This document shows, one piece after another, positions 1 to 11,500 of a stretch of 64,000 nt of DNA. Made by a program: the position numbers and the translations under genes. Under the pieces are notes generated by a model, which was not told the origin of the DNA, did not search any database, and saw nothing but the letters and a program-made list of their open reading frames with translations. Source of the DNA: Paracentrotus lividus (Eukaryota > Echinodermata > Echinoidea > Camarodonta > Echinidae); assembly GCA_940671915.1 (NCBI GenBank), contig CALNVZ010003434.1, positions 44,358,155-44,422,154 of the forward strand, given 5' to 3'. Each line of letters starts with the position of its first letter. The first letter of the stretch is position 1.

Positions 1-1810
1 GGACAATCTGATAGCAGACTTTCTATCCCTGAACAACAGACTTCCTCGGCTTTGCTCCCGAGTCAGGGAGACTTCTGCTTTCTTTCTGGAACGCGTTCTC
101 TCTTCATTGGAAGGGGTGGAAGGCGTACGCCTTTCCACCATTCTAGTTGATCCCTCTGGTTCTCAGGAAGATCAGGGAGGATCAGACAACGGTGGTCTTG
201 ATTGCTCCCTACTGGCCGGGTCGGGCCTGGTTTCAGGATCTGTTGCTCCTGTTAGCAGGGGAGCCGCTGCCCTTTCCGGCCGTACCGGACTTAGTTTCTC
301 TACCGTTGTCGGGGTTCTACATGCGAATCCATCGCACCTTCATCTAACTGCATGGCCTCTATCGGCCAGCGGGCTAGGGATGAAGGCTTTTCAGACCGAG
401 CAGCTGAGCTGCTAGTTGAAAGTAGACTGAAGTCGACTAGGATTGTAAACAATTCGCGCCTTGGGGTTTTCCTGGCCTGGTGCGAACCTCTTGGAGGGTC
501 CCCCAGAGAGGCTCCTTTGCCTCTTATTGCCGTTTTCCTTATTTCTCTGTTCGATAAGGGTAGGTCTCTCGACGATTTGAGGGTATCGTTCGGCTATTTA
601 GGCCATTCTTACTGGTTTTTGCTTATGGGGGATCGGTCTCGACCGCCCCCCACCAGCTCTCGGCGTTGCTTAGGGCTTTTTCTTAAAACGCCCTATTTCT
701 AATGCCCTTGACTTCAGCCTGGAGTCTTCCCTAAGTTTGGAGGCTTTGTCCAAGCCACCGTTCGAGCCTTTGAACTCGATTTACTGTTAAATCAGTCCAT
801 TAAAGACAGCTTTCTCCTAGCAATAGTCTCTGGGCAAAGGAGGAGTTTCGCTACAATGCTCTCTCAATATCACCTGGTCATATTCGTTGGGAGAGATATG
901 GGGTTCGTCTGCATCCTATCACATCCTTCATTGCTTAAGAACCAAACAGCCTCGTCGCGACTCTATCGAGATCTTCATTCGACCTCTGACGGGGTTCTTA
1001 TCTATCAGAGAAGACAAATTCTAGTGCCCCGTCAGGGCCTCTAATGTTCTTCAAGAAGACTGAGAATCTTCGCAAATCTTCACAGTTATTTGTTACTTCC
1101 CGTGAACCCCATAAAGGGGTTCTAGAATACGTTATCCCGGTGGATAGTCTCCGCAATCAAGGCTGCGGGAGTGAAGGCCCTTGAAGAGCGGAACTACTCC
1201 GAGGCCCATTCAGACCAGGGAGCATTCAGCTCTCCTTGGGCCCTATTTACAAGGGTAGGGGTAAAGATATTTGCAAAGGCGGCCTTTTGGCGTTCTGCAA
1301 ATTCTTTCACCCCTTTTTCCTGAGAGACTCGCCGCTAGTGAGGGTGTTTTCTCCACCGCACCTCCAAGGCAGCGGCGTCCCCATAGTTTCATAACCGTTA
1401 TGGTTGCCCTCTCCGACTTTTTGCGGTGTCTGGTCGTAGCAATGGTAGGCAAATGTATAGTTCTGTTGAAGTAAATCATAAAAATTACAATCTAATTTAT
1501 TATTTACGATATAGAAATATACATTTGCCTACATTCCCTCCCTCCGTCCCCCTATCCGTGTGCAACATACAGAAGTTTTTGGGGCGAGAGAGTTAGAGGA
1601 AGAGTATAGGATTGCATGCGCCGCATCCTCTCAATAGGAGGCGCTATTTCAATGGGGGGTGGGGGGGGCGGGGGTAAATTAGGCAAATGATAGGGCAAAA
1701 ATTTCGGTGTAAATTTCGGTTTGTGGCGATTTGAGGTCAAATAGCAATGGTAGGCAAATGTATATTTTTATATCGTAAATAATAAAATTAGATTGTAATT
1801 TTTATGATTA
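1..1810 (+). mobile_element. DIRS-like tyrosine-recombinase retroelement, 3' part, decayed
   Basis: The first 350 bases encode the end of a reverse transcriptase/RNase H region, including the phrase APYWPGRAWFQDLL that is common in DIRS-type elements. A segment at 352-600 (GQRARDEGFSDRAAELL, then a helical region) resembles the N-terminal DNA-binding part of a tyrosine recombinase. A catalytic-domain-like stretch follows near 1045-1190 (FKKTENLR, then TSREPHKGV). The reading frame is interrupted several times, so this is a fossil. The 5' part lies outside the window. The right end carries split direct and inverted repeats (see 1438-1810), which is the terminal architecture expected of DIRS elements rather than of LTR elements. 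It probably lies in intron 1 or the 5' flank of the pescadillo gene. Confidence 0.7.
1438..1810. repeat. Terminal direct and inverted repeats of the DIRS-like element
   Basis: The phrase AGCAATGGTAGGCAAATGTA occurs at about 1438 and again at about 1743 in the same orientation. The segment 1475-1535 is the reverse complement of about 1748-1808, with only a few differences. Such a mix of direct and inverted copies at one end is typical of DIRS elements, which replicate through a circular intermediate. The interval between them (about 1540-1740) contains a G-rich run and no coding sequence. Confidence 0.6.
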
Positions 1811-2516
1811 TTGTGAAAAATACAGTTCTTTACGTACCGTTTTCTCGATGGATGATTTTTTGGATATCCAAGGTCTTCACTAAACTTCTGTTTCAGCTGT
1901 TTTTACTCCTCAAACTTCTGTTTTGAATCACTTTTGATGAGTGTTTGTATAAATTTGCAGAAAAGACAAACAAAAGCAATGAGTGCCAAAACCCAACTTC
2001 AACAAGACAGTATAGTGAGTAATTAAGACCTGGATCAAAGGGAGAAAAAATATTGGGGGCTCCAATAAAAAAAAAATTAGGGCCCCCAAATTTTTATATT
2101 TTAACTTAAATATGTTACTACTTCACCTTACATTATAGTGGATGCCATTTTTGAAATCTACAGGAAATTTCCTTTCAGAAAATGTATACTTTTGTAGGGA
2201 TAGAGTTAATAGTTTAAAAGTTATGACACTTTGATCCTGATAGGTGCACGGTTTTTAGATTTAGGTGGTGTAACACAAAAGGGGGCAATTTCAAAACGCA
2301 TGGCCATGTGGCATATTATCTGCATATTTTTTTTTTAATTTCTAGTATCTTTTCCGACCTACATGTAACAAGTTAGTTTCTTATGTCTAACTCACACTTT
2401 AAGTTTTTTTATTGCATCAGGAAGGTTTGATTCAAATCTGACATCAACGCTAAGCTAGATATTAAAATGTCCTTATTTAAACTTTCTTTTTATTTGATTT
2501 TTTTTGTGTGATTTAG

Positions 2517-2596
2517 TTCAAGAGTGGCATAGCGACAAGTTTCATCACAAGAGCTTCCGCTGTCAAGAGACTTCAACTCAATTTAGTCAACTTCAG
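2517..2596 (+). CDS. PES1: PES1 first visible coding exon (N-terminal residues)
   Basis: Follows the acceptor TGATTTAG and ends before GTGAGG. It encodes [20 protein letters not shown] and NLVNF, matching human [20 protein letters not shown]. It starts in phase 0 and ends two bases into the Arg codon completed by the next exon. No ATG is in frame here, so a short upstream exon must supply the start. Confidence 0.92.
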
Positions 2597-5500
2597 GTGA
2601 GGTAGTTGTACTTAAGCTCCATTTAAGTTTATGTCTAAAGGCAAATTATAGAAGACCGGCTACCTCATTTTTCTCTATTGGGCCCCATAAACTTAATTCC
2701 ACATCTCTGCCTCCTTTTTATACCTGCTTAGTTATATGTGATGATTTCAACCCAAAATATCAATTTTCTTAGAAGTGTTTTGAATTATTTAATTTTTAAA
2801 ACATTTGAATTGTTCACAGATTTTATTCTCTAAGTCAATAACCGGGTAAACTTTGTGGCTGATGCGCAATCACTTATAAAATCAAAATCTTTTTTGTTAC
2901 TCAATTAAAATTATGCACTGCTTAAGAAAATTTTATCTACACATAGAATATTTTCAGAGCAAAGTAAACATAATTTTAGAGTCATTGCAGCAAGGTTGTT
3001 TGATCAGCATGAATTTAAGCCAACAAGAGCTTACTTTTATATTCAATGTAGTATTTCAGAAGATGTTATCAATTTTTACAAATTCAACATTACCAAACCA
3101 AATTCACAAAAAAAAATCTGTACATTTTTCAGGGTAAGAACCGTTACTAGACATACATTGAATGACAATTGGTCATCTTCAATTTGATGATAAACTTATG
3201 ATCTGATTTGACTTGTTTGTTTTGCAGGAGATTATGTATTCTGAAAGGCATCTATCCAGTAGAACCAAAGAGCATCAAGAAAGCAGGCAAAGGACAAAAA
3301 CTACATCGGACCTACTTCAGATTCAAAGATATTCAGTTCTTGGCTCACGAACCCATTGTTGAAAAGTTCAGAGATCACAGGGTAGGTATAATTCCCAAAC
3401 TAAACAGACAAATGCGTGAAAACAATCTAAGATTCAAAGATAACTTGGCTCTGCAGGCAGCATGGAAAAGTTCAGGGATTAGAGGGTACATTAAAAATAT
3501 ATTAAAAGGCTTCAAAGAACATAAGATTCAAAGATAACTTATCTCATGAACCTTTCACTGGAAATTTAGGGATCATAGGGTAGGTAATGGTATTATTGAT
3601 AAACTAAAAGGACAAGCATGTATGATGTAATAACTTGCAGACTTCACAGCATTTTATATTGCGCTGTTAAAGGTAGTGTCATCATTTTTGCAGGCAAAAA
3701 TATTAAATTTCTAGTTTTTGAGAGGATATAGTAGTATACCAATGACTATATCTTCCCACAACATGATTAAGCTCAAATGTGTATGTTTGTCATTATATTG
3801 CGATTATCAAAATTCATTCCTATTTTTTTGAACCTCAAAAAATATACCGTACGGTGCGAACCGTTGACCGTTAGCGCAGAGAATAATGCACGCTGATGCG
3901 CTGTGTGGTCCGTGTTACACGTGCTGTAATATCAACGATGTTGATGGAGAGCTGGTCAAGATTGGTAGTCAGATTTTCGTTTCATATTATTGATCTAGGC
4001 AGCCTATGACAGTAAGATTGAATAGACAGTATGATTGAATAGACAGTATAGGTTGATCATATTCTAAAGTTATGCCAAGTTGCATTAGTTTTCGCAATTT
4101 GTGAAAAAGGATGACACTACCTTTAAGAAGAATAGCCTTCTCCTAGCCTGTTTTTAAAGAGAATCTAGTGTAGTTGGAAAGGTGAACCATTGGTCAAGAA
4201 AATAATCGTGAGCTTTCAAATTATTTTCAAGGTATTTAGGATGTATTTTATTGAATAAAGTTCTGCTGAAAAGGATTGCTGTTTAAAAACCCTCATAATG
4301 ATAATATGACCTAAAAAGCTGAAATGTTCGGGTCCCAAACATGTGAGAACATGTACATGTAGTCCCATACATGCATATATTGAGTGCAGTGCAGTGCATG
4401 TTACTCTTCAAAGAATTTGGTAAATTTCTTATCAGTTTTTTTATTCCAAAACCTTACATCAATAAACACTTCTTATGTGCATTGTTATTGATCTTTCCCA
4501 TCACTTTGAGACAGTCTCTTCCTCAATTCAATCTCATGACTACGACACTAGTTTAGCTTTAAAGCTGATGATTTCTGATGCCTGCATGAATGACAGTGCT
4601 TTCTAATGTTAAGAGGATTAGGAATATGTGGAAATGAATTCAAAGAAATTCATTTAGTTGGGGATTATGTGGGATTATTCTTTCTCAGTTGTTCTAATGC
4701 TAATAAACAAGAAGTCATACAGTATAGAAATTTTAAAAAGTGTGTATGGGTTCACAAAATGTCCTTTTCATTGTAGCTAATGATTATATCAAGCCAGCTT
4801 TAAAAAATAATATACTCATTGCAAGAGTTCTTTGGGAATCTAGCATTGTTAATCCTGAACATTCCGTGCATTTGTCTTTATTGTTTATCCTAAAGGTGTT
4901 TCGAAGCTTTGGCTAAATCATGATATTTCATTGATTATTGATATGATATTGCATTTTCCACTCTATCTATTTATTCAACATATAACATAATATTTTTATT
5001 TTTAGGTGTTTCTGAGGAAAGTGAGGAAAGCTAAGGCTAAGAAGGAATGGCAAACAGTGAACAGACTTTGCAGAAATGAACCAAAATATAAGTTAGATCA
5101 CATCGTCAAAGAGAGGTAGGTCAAGATAGAGATGAACCCAAGTACAGGAAGTGGCGGATCCAGGCTTGGGTGCTTGGTATGCTTGCCCTCCTCCCCTTCT
5201 CTCATTAGAAAACCACATGTTAATTTTTGTTTTAATTGGGTCATGCTCCTCCCTAACCCCCCCCCCCCACTTTCAAATCCTGGATTCGCCAGTGGCAGGT
5301 GGGGGCGGTCCCCCAAGTAGTTGTATTCAATGGTCATACACAACAATGAGTCTCCTAAGTCGCCAATAAAGACAAATTGTCACATGGAAATTGTTAGAAG
5401 ATCCCAAAGCATTGGCTCAATCGCCAAGAGTGTCGGCCTGCTGGTAGTGACTAGTAATTGCAAAAACAGCAAATTCATTGGAGTTAAAGGTGTCTGTATC

Positions 5501-8500
5501 ATAACCGATTGGCAATAAAACCCATAGGGACAGGAAAAGCCACAAATTGTATAAATGGCAATGCAACTAAAATGCAGTCTACAAAAGTACAGTTCAACCT
5601 CGCTTATCCGGCTACTTTGGAAAAGCACCCATCAGTTACAGTGTTGTGGCCGGTTGTGAGAGTAATGCACAGCTTAGGTACTTGGATACTATATTCCTAT
5701 CCAAATTTATATGGAAAGGATTTAATTAGCCTTGAGGGGAATACATTCCTGATTTATGGGATGGATGATTATAAATGATCACAGTGTCTTTCTGAGTGTA
5801 AGGAGATGAAAATGATATGAATAACAGGAGAAAAGTGAGGCTTTAATGTGAATTTAAGAACAAATACAAAGGGGAATCTGACCAAAGTCCATTGCTGGTT
5901 GATAAAAGTGAGGTCAAATTGTATATAATTTAGTTTTAAGATAGTTTGGATATTAATCACATGTATGTGTATCAGTGAGTTCTAGATATCAAGACATTAA
6001 AGGTAGGTGAATCAAAATGTTCTTTCTAATCAAAGTTTCTCCATCTTTGTATTTCTCAGATACCCTACGTTTGTTGATGCTTTGCGTGACCTTGAAGATC
6101 CATTGACCTTATGCTCATTGTTCAGTACTTTCCGTAAGAATGCCAAAGTGAAGAGTGAAGTGCTCCCTCTATGTAGACGTCTTATTGTAGAGTTCATGAG
6201 CTATGTCATCGCATCAAGGTCACTCAGGAAGGTTAGCTTTATCTTTAAAGCATTTTTGCGATCGTAACGGTTATACAAAATGTAGAATTCTGAGCGGCCG
6301 TACATAAAAAAAAAGATGATAGGAGCATCGTAAGTTTATCTATCATAAAAACTACCAAGTTGTTATTAGACGAAATTTTTATAAATTTTAGAATTTGGTC
6401 CCTGTACCTTGGTCCTGTACCTTGATCAGAAATTAAGCAGTTGATCAGAAAGTAGCAATTATAGCAGATCTGGAGTTTTCATGGCATTTTGATTTACAAA
6501 TATCATACATTTTGTGTATATAAACTTGTACGTAATTGTGGTCAAGCAGTTTAAAGTGAACTTTAAAATCGGAATATACAGGAATCTTAAGAGTGAAAAG
6601 TACCAAATTTCAACTTGAAATTCCATTCAGTCCAGATGCAAAGTAAAAAAAAAAAAAAAAAAAAAATGCTTGAATTATTAGGGTTCAGATTTTGGCTAAG
6701 ATCCTAAATGTCCCAATCTGAAGAAAGCTTTGTTCTTGTAAAAAGTAATGAAGTGATGTAGTACTGTTAAAAGCAAATATTTTCGTGATTTTGGACTAGT
6801 TGTGGAAATTTGTAATTGGATAATTTAACAATGTTTATGTTTTCATTAATATAAATACCCTTATACTAAAATGGAAATTTTTGCACGAATGGACTCGCGA
6901 AAATAAAACCACCACGGAAATAACCACTTATTATACAATAAGTATTTTTGTGCTGAAAGTTGATTGTGATGACTAATGTTGTTGCTATTGATGTGATCTG
7001 TTCTAGGTATTCCTGTCAATCAAAGGAATCTATTTTCAGGTTGAAATCGAGGGCCAGACGTTAACATGGATCATACCATATAACTTTGGTTATCAGGTGA
7101 GGTCATTCGCTTTTAGGCTCTTTCATTCTTGTGCTTAGTATGAATTGTACATAAATAGAAAAAAAATTTGGCCCAACACTTTTTGTAGCATAACTTTGCC
7201 ATATGGAGCAGTTAATATCACGTAAAATCATTGTAAATTTAGCTGTGACGACTTTGTACCATAGCGAATACATGTATAAATGATGCTTACATTTGTACTC
7301 AAAATTACACACATATATTCACGTTTGTTGTTTCATTCATTGTAATGTAATATTCAATCATTCTTAATCCTTTTTTTTTTCTGTTTCTCCATTTTAGCTT
7401 GTTAAAGTTTTTTTTCATAAATGAAATTGTTTTAAACATTGCTTGTTTTAGGTACCAGGCGATGTTGATCTGAAGATCATGTCTACATTCACTGAGTTCT
7501 ACACAACTCTGCTAGGATTCATCAACTTCAAGCTCTTCACAAGCCTCAATCTCCACTATCCTCCAAAGGTATTTATTCCACAATCTTTGACACAACCCCT
7601 CACCCTAACTATTAGAACCAGGCCAGTTATACATTTACATCACTGGGATTAATTGGGTATTCATGTGGTCATATCTCAGGGTCGGTTTAATTGATTCCTA
7701 CCAAATTTAGGCTGCAAATGTTTTTCACCATGCTTCTTTAAGGTATGATTTAAAAAACGGTAAAATGCAAAATCTGTTTTTTGATGACTTTGTGTTTCCT
7801 GTTTTGTTTTTAGTTTGTTTCTGACATTTGGGGTCCATTATATAGGTACGATAATACACCAGCGGTGGACTGTACCATATTGGAAGAAGAAGAAGAAGAA
7901 GATATATCAATATGTTTATTTGAATAGAAATTTAGTAAATTTAAAATTTTACTTCATGTAATAAATGCTATATCATTTAGAATATTCTCTAATGACATTA
8001 CAGCTGTCTGCATCAGTACAAAGCTCTAAATCAGAGGCCGATCAGGAAGAAGCTGATGAGACAATAGATGACCTCATCGGGTCATTCGCACATGACCTTG
8101 TAAAGGTCAACCAGGGGTCAAGTGTCGATGAGGAGGATGATAATGAACAAGATGAAGACCAAGAAGAAGTTCTCATTGCTGGTGGGGTGAGTAGTATTGG
8201 TCTTTTTCTGGTATGGGCGCTGAGCACGTGAGCACCATGAAAATTTATACAGTGGATGTGTTTGGTGTACTTTACAAGACTGTAGTCAGGTGGATTTTTT
8301 TTTGGGGGGGGGAGAGTGGTTACATGTTGTTTTAATTGATTTTTGTAAAATATGTGTGAAATAATCCTTTTTTGTTCTACATGACTAACTTAATCTTCCG
8401 GAATACATTAGCGGATATGTTGAGGAGGGTACAAGTACAGTGTGACAATTGTAACATTGTGACAAATTAAGACAATATAAATTATGCCGCAATGCCAAAC

Positions 8501-11500
8501 AGCGCATCACAAAGTCTATTTTTCAATTTATGAACATAAAGTGAAGTTGTAAATGACCCAATTTCCAATTGTTGTAATGAGATGAAAATGTATTGATATT
8601 TTTATCTTGATTTCTATATCAGACCGTAGACGAGGAGACTGTTAAGAAAGCAAGAGAAGAGAGAGATGAGATGAAGAGATTCAAGAAGCTTTTTGATGGA
8701 TGCAAGTTCTTTCTTTCTAGAGAGGTTCCAAGAGAAGCTATCACATTTGTAATCAGGTATGGCAGTCATATTAGCTACCATGGTTATTGAGTTGTTTCTT
8801 TCATGAGAGGTACATATGTACCAAGAGAAGCTATTATATTTGTAATCAGGTGAGCATATAGGATTCAATACCTTCATAGTTATTATATTTGTAATCAGGT
8901 GAGCGAATAGAATTCAATACCTTCATAGTTATTGTCTTTAAACTGAACTTCTTTCATTCACATTTTCATATTTATTTCTCTGCAAATTGTCCTGCAGCAA
9001 ATAAGCATGAACTGATGTTTATCCTGAAATCTGTACTTATCAAAATGGATGTGATATGGAATAAAGAAGATAAAAATTGTATGCATTTTAAAAGCTGGTG
9101 TATAGTGTTGGGAGAAGGAAAAATATAATTTGGATTCACAGTTAGATAATATGAAAGCCTGAATCCTATAACTGTAAAAACAGGGCTGTGAGAGCTCCGC
9201 TATTTAGCGGAAATCCGCTATTTTGATTTTTTTGCGCAATTTTAATTTCCGCTTTTTCCGACCACCACTCCAGGTGAAAAACACTGCTCCCGACCACCAC
9301 TAACTTCACAAAAATCACCCCAACCAAAATAGCCTTTAAATTCCACTTTTCTATTGGATTTACTACCTGGTATGTATAACCTTTAAGTTTTGACCATTGT
9401 ATTTTATAAAATGACATTTTAAATCATTTTAGAAGTCTCAAAATGAGTCTTCATTTCCGTTTTCAAACATTATTTTCGCGCTTTTTTGATAGTGTAGTCC
9501 ACATATACAAAATGAGGTCAGTCTGTGAAATTTGCTTGCGAGGATTTGAAGTTTTCCCGATCATTTCTAGGTTAAATGTGGGTCTTAGATGTCACTATTT
9601 CAAATAATAAGTCACTAGAAACGATCCTTGCGCGATACTTGTTTGCCTCAATTCACTCTGAGTTTTCTGAAAAACATCGTTGATCATCGATGTCTTGTCA
9701 ATACTCCCCAGTCTGTATAGGCATACTGAGCACTTCTATCCCAGAGTTCTGGGGGAGCAAGGGCTTGTGAAAGCCTCAGTTCAACTTTTCGTGTGAATCT
9801 CCAAACTTGACAGGGTTTACCATTCTCTATTTAAGAAAATATAACACTTGTTACATGATTTAAAATTAATCTGAACATTTTTTGATATGATAGAAAATGT
9901 ATTATATGTCAAAATTAGACTTAGAAAAGGAAAACTTACTTCTATGCACTTCTGCATTTTCATCTTTTATTTTTTACCTAGTGCTTAGATTCTTAATTTC
10001 ATTTTTTTTTTTTTTTTTTTTTTTTTTGGGGGGGGGGGGTGCCAACCGTGACCTCCATTCGTAAGAGTAGCGTCTTTTGGTAAAATTCCAGCCGCCACTA
10101 AAAATAGTCTAGCTATAACACTTGCTAAGTATGTGTGTTTTGTGTCATAAGGAAAAGCAAATATGGCTCGCGTGGAAGAGTTGCCTCCTCCCACACCATA
10201 CCCCCCTCGGTCGCTTCGCTCCCTCGCAGGATTTCAGCTATTTTTTCAAAACCCATCCACTCACAGGCCTGAACAAAAGAGTTATATTAAATGGAATCTC
10301 TTTTAATCCTTTATTTCACGATATTATAGTATAAAAAAGATACACGGGGACCCGACTCAGCTTTGTGTGCACAGGCGTTCACATGGAAAACACGTAGACG
10401 GCGGATTCTCTGTGGTGGTGATGGTAAGCTTAATCAACAGATCGAGCGATCACGGTCCACGAATTCATTGAAGCCGGGACAGTTTGCAGGGACTCAGGAC
10501 GAACCGTGTGTCCCATGCATAAAGTCTCTAAAATGACGTCATAAAGATTGGTGTTTGGATTAGCAGTGACAATTGCTCAACTGATTCGACGGACGGAATC
10601 TTGAACAGGAATATCACAAAATCTCTCACACATGTCTTTTAGCGCAATGTGAACAACATGACTATATTTAATCAGTTTTATGCCGATTTTGTTTTTGTTA
10701 CCAAAACTATACACCAGGTTTAAAAGGTGTACATATTGTATAGTTTGCCTTCAGGTATTTGAAATCTATTTTTAGGGCTCCAGTCATAGGGATGTGCGAT
10801 AGCTTAGTAAAGCAGTGATCTCCTAATTGGGAGATCCCTGGTTCGAAAACCAGGCGATGCGCTAGTGCCCTTTGGTAAGGCATTAATCCCCAATATCAAG
10901 TCCCTAGGATATGACTTAAAGCTGTAGGTCCTCTGGTTGCAATTGCTTCCTTATCAGTCATTTAAAAAAGAAAACAGTGCTAATCTAGTTTCCTTGGTAT
11001 TATAGTTATGAAATTGAACATGAGACTGAACACTATTCTCCAAGTAGTCTTTCAATATATGGCTGTATATAATGTGTTTTCTGTTTGTGTCAATGCAGGT
11101 GTTTTGGAGGACAAGTTCCATGGGATAAGACAATGTCTGTTGGTGCATCATATGACATGTCAGATGAGACAATTACACATCAGTATCTTTATTGGCTGTA
11201 TATAATGTGTTTTCTGTTTGTGTCAATGCAGGTGTTTTGGAGGACAAGTTCCATGGGATAAGACAATGTCTGTTGGTGCATCATATGACATGTCAGATGA
11301 GACAATTACACATCAGTATCTTTATTGGCTGTATAAATTATAATGTGTTTTCTTTTTGTGTCAATGCAGGTGTTTTGGAGGACAAGTTTCATGGGATAAG
11401 ACAATGTCTGTTGGTGCATCATATGACATGTCAGATGAGACAATTACACATCAGTATCATTATTGGCTGTATATAATGTGTTTTCTGTTTGTGTCAATGC

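Noticed and set aside
1960-2035. ATG at about 1980 (MSAKTQLQQDSI) as PES1 first exon
   Set aside because: It does not resemble pescadillo N-termini (Met-Gly, Lys-rich). The donor-like GTGAGT after it would give a phase that does not fit 2517 cleanly.
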